DNA from: CALKJP01 sp046299555
GTDB lineage: Bacteria > Bacteroidota > Bacteroidia > JACCXN01
Assembly (NCBI GenBank): GCA_046299555.1
Contig: JBKBHS010000001.1
Span: 372,001-436,000 of the forward strand
DNA length: 64,000 nucleotides
Direction: 5' to 3'
The translations under genes were made by a program, and so were the position numbers. The stretch's first letter is position 1. Each line of letters opens with the position of its first letter. This document shows positions 1-9,004 of the stretch, in pieces. The notes below the pieces were generated by a model that made no database searches, had not been told where the DNA came from, and saw nothing but the letters and a program-made list of their open reading frames with translations.

Positions 1-81
1 ACGTATATTTATAAAATAATGGTTGAAGATATATTTGGTAAAAAACACGAATATGTGGGCCATGTAAATATTGTAAAATAA
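1..81 (+). CDS. C-terminal end of a T9SS type B cargo protein (partial)
   Basis: The first 26 codons read in frame to a TAA at 79-81 and begin before the window. The visible residues include YIYKIMVED, GKKHEYVGHVN and a final IVK. This is the usual last beta-strand and tail of the gliding-motility-associated (type B, CHU_C) C-terminal domain, which directs proteins through the type IX secretion system. Only the tail is visible, so the function of the mature protein is unknown. Confidence 0.6.
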   Translation, partial: TYIYKIMVEDIFGKKHEYVGHVNIVK

Positions 82-175
82 TAAAATCAACTTTAATAAA
101 TTAGCACAATGTTTGCTCTGAATACAAAAAGCATATATATTTGGAAGTTATAACTGCAAAAAATCAGAGCAAACC

Positions 176-733
176 TTGTTGATAAACAACATACAACGAA
201 TAATTAAAAGCGCTTTTCCTTTAGTGCTTTTAATTTTCTTTTGCTCTTATATTCCAATTCCATATCGATTAGCTCAAACCATTGATACTAATGCCAAATA
301 TAAGGTAATGTTTATTTACAACTTTACTAAGTATTTCGAATGGCCACAAAACTATAAAGAAGGAAATTTTGTAATAGGCGTTTTGGGCAACTCGTCATTA
401 TTGGCAGAGCTAAACACAATGGCATCCACAAAAAAAGTTGGTAATCAGTCGTTCGAAATAAAAACATTTACTAATGTTGGAGCAATTACCAATTGTCATA
501 TGCTTATAGTTGCTCCCGAAGTTAGCACTCCATTATCTGAAATTATTGCAAAAATTAAGAAAAACAGCACGCTATTAATAACAGAAAAACAAGGCTTTGC
601 TAAACAAGGAGCTGCCATAAACTTTGTTGTTCAAAACAACAAACCCGCATTTGAACTAAACAAATCAAGTGTGGAAAAACATGATTTAAAAGTTAGTAAA
701 GATTTATTAACCTTAGCAATTTTGGTAGAATGA
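176..733 (+). CDS. YfiR family periplasmic protein (DUF4154)
   Basis: A 185-aa protein with a hydrophobic N-terminus (about residues 12-30) that looks like a signal peptide or anchor, followed by a YfiR/DUF4154 domain over about residues 38-183. Family signatures include the KYKVMFIYNFTKYFEWP start and the internal ITEKQGFAKQGAAINFV stretch. In Pseudomonas, YfiR is a periplasmic repressor of the diguanylate cyclase YfiN; in Bacteroidota, related proteins are often encoded beside sensor proteins. The only start that keeps the signal sequence is TTG at 176, because the next in-frame ATG (about residue 45) would remove it. The gene overlaps the next one by four bases (ATGA), so the two are probably translationally coupled. 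A role as periplasmic input to the phosphatase two genes downstream is inference. Confidence 0.8.
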   Translation: MLINNIQRIIKSAFPLVLLIFFCSYIPIPYRLAQTIDTNAKYKVMFIYNFTKYFEWPQNYKEGNFVIGVLGNSSLLAELNTMASTKKVGNQSFEIKTFTNVGAITNCHMLIVAPEVSTPLSEIIAKIKKNSTLLITEKQGFAKQGAAINFVVQNNKPAFELNKSSVEKHDLKVSKDLLTLAILVE

Positions 734-1608
734 GAATTTGGTTAACATATCTAATGCTTTTAATAGCTACACTTTCAATTGCACAGCAAGAAAGAGTAGC
801 AAAGGCATTGGAATTTGTTGAAGCCGGAGATTATGATAAAGCCAAAATAGAAATTGATGCAGCTGTAACACACGAAACAACAAATTCGGATTCTTATGCA
901 TGGTATGTAAAAGGGTTTATTTACAAAGAATTATACAAAAAATATGAAAAAAACAATCCATTATCGCCATTAAGAAACGAAGCCATAGCCTCGCTAAAAA
1001 AATCAATGGAGCTTGATAATAAAGGTGAAAACATTAACGAAAACAAACAAACATTAAAGTTTTTGGCAACAACTCTTAATAACGATGCCGCCAATAGTTT
1101 AAGTAATAACAATGCTGAAGCCGCTCAAAAAGCATTTGAAAAATATAAAGAAGTTATTCTATTAATCGAGCCAAACACCAATTTAAAACCCAAAACCATA
1201 GAGTTCCTTTTAGCCCTTGCTTCCATGCTTAATCAGCAATATCAATTAGAACAAGATTCAGCTAAAAAAGAGTTTAAATTTTTGGGAGTTAAAAACATGT
1301 ATCAAGAAGTTTTAAAATTAGATTCAAATAACATTAGTGCAAATTACAATCTTGGAATTTTGTATTACAATAAAGCCGTAAATATTATTAACAATTTAGA
1401 CTACGATATGGATATGTTTGCGCTAATGGAAATACAAGATAATTGCGTTGCAATATTCAAGCAATCACTGCCATATATGGAAAAAGCCCTTGAGTTAGAC
1501 CCTAATCGAGTGGAAACATTGCTCGGTCTCGAGGGAATATATATCAGTTTAAACGAATTTGAAAAATCTAATGCTATCAGAGCTCGCTTGGATGCTTTAG
1601 GTAAATAA
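730..1608 (+). CDS. Secreted/periplasmic tetratricopeptide-repeat protein
   Basis: A 292-aa protein with a signal peptide (residues 1-18, ending LSIAQQ) and TPR-like helices. The clearest are about residues 28-60, 190-220 (VLKLDSNNISANYNLGILYY) and 250-285 (ALELDPNRVETLLGLEGIYI). TPRs mediate protein-protein contacts and no catalytic motif is visible. It is the middle gene of a tight operon: its ATG overlaps the stop of the YfiR-like gene and the next ATG follows three bases after its stop. The location suggests a periplasmic adaptor between the YfiR-like protein and the HAMP-SpoIIE membrane protein; that is inference. The start is well fixed by the overlap and signal peptide. Confidence 0.75.
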   Translation: MRIWLTYLMLLIATLSIAQQERVAKALEFVEAGDYDKAKIEIDAAVTHETTNSDSYAWYVKGFIYKELYKKYEKNNPLSPLRNEAIASLKKSMELDNKGENINENKQTLKFLATTLNNDAANSLSNNNAEAAQKAFEKYKEVILLIEPNTNLKPKTIEFLLALASMLNQQYQLEQDSAKKEFKFLGVKNMYQEVLKLDSNNISANYNLGILYYNKAVNIINNLDYDMDMFALMEIQDNCVAIFKQSLPYMEKALELDPNRVETLLGLEGIYISLNEFEKSNAIRARLDALGK

Positions 1609-1610
1609 AA

Positions 1611-3398
1611 ATGAATTTTAGAATTACCATAGGCAGAAAAATTGGTTTTGGTTTTGGAATACTAATATTCTTAACCCTTCTTGCTTTTTTCTTAACTTTT
1701 AACACTACTAATACCAGTAAAAAAATAAATGATGAAATAACCAATGTTGTTAATCCCTCTGTTGATGCATTGGAAGAGTTAAATCTATTGTTGGTAAAAT
1801 CTAAAATGCTTATTTCTAAATGGGCATATTTTGCAAGCTCTGACGACATTGATTTTAAAACTCGCCATCGTCAATTAGTTTTTAAAGAGATACCTAATAT
1901 TAAAGAAAAACTGCATCAACTTTCTCAAAATTGGCAATTTAATGAACAAGAAAAACTAAGAGAAATATTTGCTTGGCTTGATTTACTCTTAAAAGAACAC
2001 AAAAAAGTAATGAACGAATTAAATAGTATTGAAAGCTACGAAGACCCGCTTATAGTTTTTATGGTTCGCGAATCGGTTGACGAAGGTGATTTAAACGAGA
2101 AACACGAAAAGGTAATGGAATTGCTGTCTGAATTAATTACCGATCAACAAAATCTTGCAAAAGAATCAACTATAAAAATGAATTCCTCATTTAGTAAATT
2201 ACAGTTAATAGTTCGATTATTAGGGATAGCTTTAACGATAGGAGGAATTTTGATTGCCTTTTTTACCGTACGCTCCATTGTTCGTCCGGTGTATCAATTA
2301 AAACGCATATTGCTTCAAATGGGAAGAGGAATAATTCCTTCAGAAAGAATAAAGCCTAGGAACGATGAAATTGGAGAAATGTCGCAAGCCTTAAATCAAT
2401 TAATAAATGCTGTTGAACGCCAAACAGAATTTGCAAAAGGCTTGGGAGCAGGAAATTTCTTTCAAGAATACAAACCGCTTAGCCAACAAGATACTTTAGG
2501 GCATGCATTACTTAAAATGCGTGATAACCTCTACGAAAATGAACGATACTTAGAACAAAAAGTTGAAGAACGAACAGCAGAAGTTGTTCGTCAAAAAGAA
2601 GAAATAGAAAGTCAGCGTGTTAAATTAGAACACCTTTATAATGAAGTTACAGACAGTATTAAATATGCAAAAAGAATACAAGAAGCTATTCTTCCTCCTG
2701 AAGCGTATGTAAAAAATGTGCTTCCCAACTCATTTGTATTATTTAAGCCGAAAGACATTGTTTCGGGCGACTTTTATTGGGTGGAGAAAGTTGGCAGCAA
2801 AGTTTTCTTTGCTGCTGTAGATTGTACAGGTCATGGTGTTCCCGGGGCCTTTATGAGTATTGTTGGATATAATCTTTTAAAACAAATTGTAAAAGACGAA
2901 AGCGATCCCGGAAAAATATTGACCGAATTAAGCAAAGGAGTAAAAGACACATTGCATCAGGGATTAGAAGAAGGTTCTTCGAAAGATGGTATGGACATAG
3001 CCCTTTGTTCTTATGATATCAAAACAAAAACATTGCAATATGCAGGAGCATATAATCCTTTATATTTAGTAAGAAACGGAGAATTATTTGAAACTAAAGC
3101 CGATAAATTTCCTATAGGTGGCGCTCTCAAAGACAGTGAACATAGAACATACACAAGTCATACATTCCAACTCCAACCAAACGATACGGTTTATATTTTC
3201 TCCGATGGTTATGCCGACCAGTTTGGTGGCGAAAAAGGCAAAAAATTCATGGTTAAGCAGTTCCGCCAGTTGATTTTAAGCATACAAGACAAGTCGATGG
3301 AAGAACAAAAGCGCTATTTAAATTATATAATCGAGCAATGGCGTGGAGGCCATGAGCAGGTAGACGATATTCTTGTTATGGGAATGAGAGTAAATTAA
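1611..3398 (+). CDS. Membrane sensor HAMP-SpoIIE (PP2C-type) serine phosphatase
   Basis: A 595-aa protein: TM helix at residues 10-30, a helical periplasmic sensor region of about 165 residues, TM2 at 198-220, HAMP at about 221-275, a coiled coil at about 305-350, then a SpoIIE/PP2C phosphatase domain at 375-593. The acidic metal-binding motifs are intact: GDFYW (386-390), DCTGHG (404-409), KDGMD (458-462), FSDGYAD (530-536) and the terminal DD at 585-586. Such enzymes dephosphorylate anti-sigma-factor antagonists or other phosphoproteins. No STAS or kinase partner gene lies nearby, so the substrate is unknown. It ends an operon with the YfiR-like and TPR genes, which suggests that periplasmic proteins tune its activity. 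Confidence 0.88.
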   Translation: MNFRITIGRKIGFGFGILIFLTLLAFFLTFNTTNTSKKINDEITNVVNPSVDALEELNLLLVKSKMLISKWAYFASSDDIDFKTRHRQLVFKEIPNIKEKLHQLSQNWQFNEQEKLREIFAWLDLLLKEHKKVMNELNSIESYEDPLIVFMVRESVDEGDLNEKHEKVMELLSELITDQQNLAKESTIKMNSSFSKLQLIVRLLGIALTIGGILIAFFTVRSIVRPVYQLKRILLQMGRGIIPSERIKPRNDEIGEMSQALNQLINAVERQTEFAKGLGAGNFFQEYKPLSQQDTLGHALLKMRDNLYENERYLEQKVEERTAEVVRQKEEIESQRVKLEHLYNEVTDSIKYAKRIQEAILPPEAYVKNVLPNSFVLFKPKDIVSGDFYWVEKVGSKVFFAAVDCTGHGVPGAFMSIVGYNLLKQIVKDESDPGKILTELSKGVKDTLHQGLEEGSSKDGMDIALCSYDIKTKTLQYAGAYNPLYLVRNGELFETKADKFPIGGALKDSEHRTYTSHTFQLQPNDTVYIFSDGYADQFGGEKGKKFMVKQFRQLILSIQDKSMEEQKRYLNYIIEQWRGGHEQVDDILVMGMRVN

Positions 3399-3470
3399 AA
3401 ATTTCTTAATTTCATAACAAATTGTATATTAGCGTATTTATTGCAATTCGGTTCTAAAAATCTTTTCATA

Positions 3471-5750
3471 ATGAAAAACTTATTTTTATTATTTGTTTTT
3501 ATTTTTACAGCATCATTGCTAAATGCACAAATTCCTGTAAATGGAATCAATTATCAAGCAATAGCAAGAGATAATACCGGAAAAGAATTAATCAATAAAA
3601 CGCTTGGTATTCGAGTTTCAATAAGAACTGGTAGTTCAACAGGGAATATAGCTTATCAGGAAACGCATACACAAACTACCAATGCATTTGGTTTATTTAA
3701 TATCGTTATTGGTGCCGGTAATCCGGTAAGCCCTTTTAATGCTGGTGATATTCAAAATATATCATGGGGAACAGCCCCTACTTATTTACAAATTGAAATA
3801 GATGATCAGGGAGGAACCAATTATCAAAATTTAGCAACTACACAATTTCAAGCGGTACCCTACGCTTTTAATGCTGCAAATGGGCCTGCCGGACCTCAAG
3901 GTTTAACAGGAAATACAGGCGCTACCGGGAATACTGGTTCTACAGGACCAACTGGTTTAACCGGAGCTACAGGTGCGACAGGAAATACAGGTACGACCGG
4001 AGCAACAGGAAGTACCGGAGCCACGGGAGTTACAGGTGCTACTGGTGCTACAGGCAACACAGGAGCTACAGGTGTAACCGGAGCAACTGGAGCTACCGGT
4101 CCAACAGGTAATACCGGAGTTACAGGGGTTACAGGTGCAACCGGTAATACCGGAGCCACGGGAGCAACCGGACCAACAGGCGCTCCAGGATCTCAAAATG
4201 CATGGGGATTAACAGGAAATACCGGAACTACAGCATTAACCAATTTTATTGGTACTATAGACAATGTTTCACTTAGATTTAGAACAAATAATTCTGAAAA
4301 ACTAATTATTGATTCAATTGGCAATATTGGCATTGGTACAAGCTTTCCGGGAAAGCTTACCGGTGCTAATCGATATATTACATTTTCGGCAACCGATTCC
4401 GGTATAATTAATAGAACAGCATCGCTCGAAATAATTGGAAATGCTAGTACAACTGATGTAATGGCTTCAAAAATTGATTTTATTGGAATATCTGCCATTG
4501 GTAATACTCCAATTAATAGGGCTAGAATAGAAGCTAGAACAGGTAATGGCCAAACTTTAGCAGGGCAATTATTATTTTATGTTAATTCAAACGGAACATC
4601 AGGTAACTTAATAGAAAGAATGAGAATTAATAATGCCGGTAATGTGGGTATCGGAACCCCGAGCCCTTTAGGAAAACTTCACATTGAAAACCCTAATCCC
4701 TCTGGAGATACACTTGGTAATATAATGGCTTTTCATAATTCAATGAATTTGGGGACAGCTCTATCGGCAGTATCTAATAATACCGGGACAGTTAATAGTT
4801 CTAATCAATTTTCTTTTGCTAAGTTAGCAGGGTTTTTATCTTCAACACCAGTTGGAAGCGCTGATTTCGGAATTTTTGCTCAAAGTAGCGGTTGGGCTGG
4901 CTTATTTAGAAACCCCAATCAACCTTCTTCTTATGTAGGAATTTCAGGAAATGGTGCAGGAAATAATTTTGTTATAAATCATACAACAAGCGTTGCATCA
5001 AACTCCGCGCAACATAATTCATATGCATATAATGGCTCAACAGGAGGAATAAATGCAGCATTAAGAATTACTTCCACAAATAGTTCTACTGTTAGTAATG
5101 TAAATGCTCATGGTATTTATATAGAAGGAACAAATAATAATTCAAATGGATCAATTGTGGGGATTGGTTCTTATGCAAGTGGAAGTGATGGAGTTAAAAG
5201 AGGGGTTGAAGGTGCTGCAATTGGAAGTGGAACAAATAATTATGGAGTATTTGCATTTGCTCAAGATGCAAATACAAATTTTGGTATTTATGCAAGCGCA
5301 ACAGGGCCAAGCACTACAAATTATGGTATTTATGCAAGCGCAACCGGAGGTGCTACTAACTGGGCAGGGTATTTTCAATCGGGGAATGTTTATATTCAAG
5401 ACAATTTAGGAATAGGAACTACAACCCCATCCGCTCGGCTAGATGTAAACGGTAATTTTAAATTAGGAGCTGCTGGTTCTGTGAATAATAAATTTATAGC
5501 AGGATCTGTCCAGCCGAACATAACAGCATTAACATCTGCCGTTGGAAATAATGTAAGAACGATTACAATTTTAGGGGCTGTTGTTGGAGATAAGGTAGTT
5601 ATTACCATGGCTGGAGCTACAGCACCCCATGTGGTTTTAACATCAGCAGCAGTTACGGCTGCAAACACGGTAACTCTTAATTTATTTAATATTACAGGAG
5701 CAGCTGTGCCAGCAGGAACTTATACCTTTAATTACATTATTTACAATTAG
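3471..5750 (+). CDS. Collagen-like Gly-X-Thr repeat surface protein
   Basis: A 759-aa secreted protein when started at ATG 3471, which gives a clean signal peptide ending LLNAQ; a TTG at 3441 would add ten residues before it. The N-terminal domain (NGINYQAIARD, FGLFNIVIGAG) is typical of Bacteroidota proteins of this kind. A run of 34 Gly-X-Y triplets follows, then a long region with GNVGIGTPSP-type motifs that recur in tail-fibre-like surface proteins. The C-terminal 90 residues are a beta-rich domain without a clear T9SS signal. The next gene overlaps its stop by one base, so the two are probably co-transcribed. A role as a surface fibre or adhesin is inferred from composition. Confidence 0.72.
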   Translation: MKNLFLLFVFIFTASLLNAQIPVNGINYQAIARDNTGKELINKTLGIRVSIRTGSSTGNIAYQETHTQTTNAFGLFNIVIGAGNPVSPFNAGDIQNISWGTAPTYLQIEIDDQGGTNYQNLATTQFQAVPYAFNAANGPAGPQGLTGNTGATGNTGSTGPTGLTGATGATGNTGTTGATGSTGATGVTGATGATGNTGATGVTGATGATGPTGNTGVTGVTGATGNTGATGATGPTGAPGSQNAWGLTGNTGTTALTNFIGTIDNVSLRFRTNNSEKLIIDSIGNIGIGTSFPGKLTGANRYITFSATDSGIINRTASLEIIGNASTTDVMASKIDFIGISAIGNTPINRARIEARTGNGQTLAGQLLFYVNSNGTSGNLIERMRINNAGNVGIGTPSPLGKLHIENPNPSGDTLGNIMAFHNSMNLGTALSAVSNNTGTVNSSNQFSFAKLAGFLSSTPVGSADFGIFAQSSGWAGLFRNPNQPSSYVGISGNGAGNNFVINHTTSVASNSAQHNSYAYNGSTGGINAALRITSTNSSTVSNVNAHGIYIEGTNNNSNGSIVGIGSYASGSDGVKRGVEGAAIGSGTNNYGVFAFAQDANTNFGIYASATGPSTTNYGIYASATGGATNWAGYFQSGNVYIQDNLGIGTTTPSARLDVNGNFKLGAAGSVNNKFIAGSVQPNITALTSAVGNNVRTITILGAVVGDKVVITMAGATAPHVVLTSAAVTAANTVTLNLFNITGAAVPAGTYTFNYIIYN
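3882..4187 (+). repeat. Collagen-like triplet repeat tract (34 Gly-X-Y units)
   Basis: Thirty-four consecutive 9-bp codon triplets encode Gly-X-Y, almost all Gly-X-Thr (GAT, GNT, GVT, GPT). Threonine replaces the hydroxyproline of animal collagen, as in other bacterial collagen-like proteins. The near-identical units are prone to copy-number change. Confidence 0.9.
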
Positions 5751-6526
5751 TGTTTATATATAGGCTTTTACATATCATCCTCTTGTTTCTAAGATTTGCT
5801 GCTACAGCACAGGTGCAGCTTACACCGGTGTTGGTAGGTAGTGCAGGAGGCTTTTATTCTTTTAGTGGAGGCAGTATTTCGGCATCAGCAGGCGAGGCGG
5901 TAATTACTACGGTAAATAATACAAGCATTATTTTAACCCAAGGCTTTCAGCAACCAAGAATTTTAAGCGATAGCATGGTGTTAGAAATTAATACCTATGC
6001 AGCAGAGTGTAAATTGGCTTCCAATGGAGCTGTAAAAGTTAACATAAACGGAGGAACTCCTGATTATATTTTCAAATACGAAATTCAACTTTTAAATGGT
6101 GATTTTGAAGAATTGGAACTTCCATTTTTAACCGATAGTACCGATTCTATTTATGGTTTAATTCCCGGTACTTACCGTGTAACGGTTACTGATTACTATT
6201 TTAATACCGTGATAGATACTTTTAGCATTGGAATAAGTTACGAGGGTGATTGTAAAATTAAAATTTATTCAGGTTTTAGTCCTAATGGCGATGGTGTAAA
6301 CGATAATTGGATAATAGATGGTATAGAATATTATCCTAATAACTCTGTATTCATTTACAATCGTTGGGGAGATAAGTTATGGGAAACAAGCGGATATAAC
6401 AATAAAGACAAAGTTTGGAACGGATATAGCCAAATTACCGGAGAACTGCTTGTAAATGGAACCTACTATTACATTGTAAATGTTGAAGACAAGCAATTTA
6501 AAGGCTGGGTGGAGCTGACGAGGTAG
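5750..6526 (+). CDS. T9SS type B (gliding-motility C-terminal domain) cargo protein
   Basis: A 258-aa secreted protein. The C-terminal 85 residues are a type B sorting domain, with the hallmarks FSPNGDGVNDNWII and VFIYNRWGDKLWE and the final GTYYYIV and GWVELTR elements. The N-terminus has a signal-like hydrophobic stretch (residues 4-20). The start is a GTG whose first base is the last G of the preceding TAG stop, so translation is probably coupled to the collagen-like gene. The region before the sorting domain includes a short Ig-like module ending in VTVTDYYF. The cargo function is unknown; pairing with the collagen-like protein suggests they form one surface structure. Confidence 0.78.
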   Translation: MFIYRLLHIILLFLRFAATAQVQLTPVLVGSAGGFYSFSGGSISASAGEAVITTVNNTSIILTQGFQQPRILSDSMVLEINTYAAECKLASNGAVKVNINGGTPDYIFKYEIQLLNGDFEELELPFLTDSTDSIYGLIPGTYRVTVTDYYFNTVIDTFSIGISYEGDCKIKIYSGFSPNGDGVNDNWIIDGIEYYPNNSVFIYNRWGDKLWETSGYNNKDKVWNGYSQITGELLVNGTYYYIVNVEDKQFKGWVELTR

Positions 6527-6572
6527 TTTTAAGTTGTTAGTTGTAACTTAGGTGCAATATTAATGTAATGAA

Positions 6573-7586
6573 ATGAGATTAGTTTTTAAAATTATTTTGA
6601 ATTTAGTATTAACATGTAAATGTTTAGCCCAATGTACAATTAGTAGTAGTTGTGGGTATAATGTTCAAATTAGTATTAGTCCTGTTTCAATTGTTCCAAG
6701 TACAACAATTTGTCCATATGGTTACAACTACAACGTTACTTTTAATTATACGATAACAGTTACCGGTATTAACACATGTTACAACGGTAATATTGGAATA
6801 CAACCACAAATTTTCTGTAATGGAGGACAAAACAATGGTTATTACACCATAAATATTGCAGCTCCTACGGTAGGAAACCCATCCTCTACAAATACTTATA
6901 GTGGAAGCCTTACTACTACAACTAACCAATATAGAGGTTTGTCCGATTGTAATATAGCAACACCTACATTATTGGGATGCAATTCTATTGATATCGGAAT
7001 TTTCGGACCAGGAATACCCTCTCAGACAAAAGATTGTGATCAATCTCCATTGCCTATAAAATTATTAAACTTTTCTGCTATTAATATCAATAATCAATAT
7101 GTAAAGTTATATTGGCAAACAGCTTTAGAAATAAATAACGACTTCTTTACAATTGAACGTTCAATAAACGGGTTGGAATGGGAAGAAGTTTCTAAAATTA
7201 AGGGGGCAGGAAATTCAAATACTCTATTAAATTACTCTACTTTTGATAATAATCCATACTCGGGTGTTTCTTATTATCGACTTAAACAAACTGATTTTGA
7301 TGGACAATTTGAATATTTTGATATAAGAAGTGTAAAAATTGATAATTTAATTAATTCACAAGTATTTGTATACCCAAATCCTACTGAAAATATTATAACA
7401 ATTATTGGAGATGAAACTGATTTAGAAAATCTAAAAATTTATAATATGCTTGGACAAGATATAACGGCTTTATGTTTAATTATTAATAAAAATGATGGAA
7501 GATTTATAATTGACCTAACAAGATTAAGTAAGGGGATGTATTTGATTAAAACAAAAACAAAAGTAAATACTTTATATAAAAAATAA
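6573..7586 (+). CDS. T9SS type A sorting domain protein, function unknown
   Basis: A 337-aa protein with a signal peptide (residues 1-19, ending CLAQ), a Cys- and Thr-rich beta region to about residue 155, and the common linker LLNFSAININNQYVKLYW, after which a fibronectin-like domain (ALEINNDFFTIERS) leads into a C-terminal type A sorting domain (VFVYPNPTENIITI, then LSKGMYLIKTKTK). The protein should be exported by Sec and moved to the surface by the T9SS. No catalytic motif is visible. It has its own 46-bp upstream gap and is followed by a repeat-rich intergenic region. Confidence 0.78.
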   Translation: MRLVFKIILNLVLTCKCLAQCTISSSCGYNVQISISPVSIVPSTTICPYGYNYNVTFNYTITVTGINTCYNGNIGIQPQIFCNGGQNNGYYTINIAAPTVGNPSSTNTYSGSLTTTTNQYRGLSDCNIATPTLLGCNSIDIGIFGPGIPSQTKDCDQSPLPIKLLNFSAININNQYVKLYWQTALEINNDFFTIERSINGLEWEEVSKIKGAGNSNTLLNYSTFDNNPYSGVSYYRLKQTDFDGQFEYFDIRSVKIDNLINSQVFVYPNPTENIITIIGDETDLENLKIYNMLGQDITALCLIINKNDGRFIIDLTRLSKGMYLIKTKTKVNTLYKK

Positions 7587-8058
7587 ACAGCATGAATACT
7601 AAAATATTGAAAAGTAAAAATAAGACAATGACTGTTCTATCTGTATGTTTACCGAAATTAAAGCCACTACTTAAAAAAACATTTTGTATAAGTATTTAAG
7701 ATAAATTAATGAATACGTTAGACAGAAAAAGTAACAAGAAAAATAATAAAAAGCAAACGAACATGCTCTGTGTTTCTCTGCGAAAAAGCTTTGCGGACTC
7801 TGCGGTTTAGATGGGAAGAGAATAGAATGAAAAAAGACAGAAGGAAAAAGGATTTTAAGATAAAAGAAAAAAACACAAATTTTCCTTCCTCGAGGAGATC
7901 TTGTTCCGATTTATCGGAAGATTAAGGGAGCTGAGAAAAACAAAATGAAACTAAATATTGCAGAAGACAGAAGACAGAATGAAAAAATTCCCCTCTTGAG
8001 AGGGGATTAAGGGGGGTGTAAAAATCTCCCTCTTCTGGAGGTTTAAAAGAAAAAAAAT
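7587..8058. repeat. 472-bp non-coding region with two palindromic repeat elements
   Basis: No supported gene lies here. Element one has the palindrome TCCTCGAGGA (7887-7896) and the hairpin TTCCGAT-TT-ATCGGAA (7904-7919), followed by ATTAAGGGAG. Element two is CCCCTCTTGAGAGGGG (7990-8005) followed by ATTAAGGGGGG. A third relative lies at 38702-38784. They look like a dispersed extragenic palindromic family, with a CTCTTGAGAG arm, a CCGATTTATCGG arm and a TAAGGG tail. Confidence 0.55.
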
Positions 8059-8994
8059 ATGAAACCATATACTAAAAATAACATCTTTTTGCTTATGCTG
8101 CTGATAATAGCAACAGGCAAGGCTATTGCCCAGCAAGATGCCATGTATAGTCAGTATATGGTAAATCATTTTGTTATCAACCCGGCTTATGCAGGTAGCA
8201 GAGATGCTTTAAGCACATTTTTAATTAACCGTAATCAATGGATGGCTATACCGGGAGCTCCAAAAACAGCTATGTTAAGCATAAATGCGCCCATTGGAAA
8301 AACAAACGGAGTAGGAATTCAAGCCATAAGCGATCAATTAGGGCCCAAACAAACCACCGCTTTTTTGGCAACCTATTCTTATAAATTAAATTTTAAGAAA
8401 AGCAACCTGGCATTTGGTTTAAGAGCAGGAACATTTACTCATCGCATAGACTGGAATAAAGTAGAGTTTAAAGAATCGAGCGATTTGTTCGCCAATCAAG
8501 GAGTAATTCAACATACCGGGTTTAATGCAGATTTTGGAATTTTTTATTATACCAGAAAATTTTTTGCCGGATTAGCTATCAATCATTTATCCAATTCATT
8601 AAAAACTACCCAATTTTTACCCAATGCCAACTATAATCAAACCTTTATTCAACCTCACAGCTTTTTATCATTAGGATACACCTTTGAGCTTAATGATAAA
8701 TTAGCCTTTCAGCCTTCTTTCATTTTACGTCAAGTTGATGCTTCGCCTGTTAATGGCGATTTAAATTTTTTATTTATTTATCAGCAACGATTGTTTGCCG
8801 GTTTATCTTTAAGACCTGATAATGCACGCGTATGGATGTTACAAGTATATATTACTGAAAAGTTCAGAATAGGATATTCATACGATAATGGAGTGAACAG
8901 AATTGTTAAAGCCGGTAGAGGAGCACATGAGATTTTTGTAGGGTATGATTTTAACTGGTTTAGAAATAAATCGTTCCATCCGCGCTATTTTTAA
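8059..8994 (+). CDS. PorP/SprF family type IX secretion outer-membrane protein
   Basis: A 311-aa protein with a signal peptide (residues 1-25, ending AIAQQ). The PorP/SprF signature follows at once (DAMYSQYMVNHFVINPAYAGS), then a beta-barrel pattern to the C-terminal HPRYF. Members sit in the outer membrane and anchor or assist T9SS components or individual cargo proteins. The OmpA/TPR gene 10 bp downstream is the partner usually seen with PorP/SprF paralogues, so the pair is probably a T9SS accessory module. Which cargo it serves cannot be told from the sequence. Confidence 0.9.
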   Translation: MKPYTKNNIFLLMLLIIATGKAIAQQDAMYSQYMVNHFVINPAYAGSRDALSTFLINRNQWMAIPGAPKTAMLSINAPIGKTNGVGIQAISDQLGPKQTTAFLATYSYKLNFKKSNLAFGLRAGTFTHRIDWNKVEFKESSDLFANQGVIQHTGFNADFGIFYYTRKFFAGLAINHLSNSLKTTQFLPNANYNQTFIQPHSFLSLGYTFELNDKLAFQPSFILRQVDASPVNGDLNFLFIYQQRLFAGLSLRPDNARVWMLQVYITEKFRIGYSYDNGVNRIVKAGRGAHEIFVGYDFNWFRNKSFHPRYF

Positions 8995-9004
8995 ATGTAA
9001 TTAA

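Noticed and set aside
3896..4196. Long minus-strand reading frames opposite the collagen-like tract
   Set aside because: They are mirror images of the repetitive Gly-X-Thr codons and have no start context or domain of their own.
7593..7697. A 34-codon ORF starting MNTKILKSKNKTM after the T9SS gene at 6573
   Set aside because: It is short, has no recognisable motif and lies in low-complexity AT-rich DNA; probably chance.
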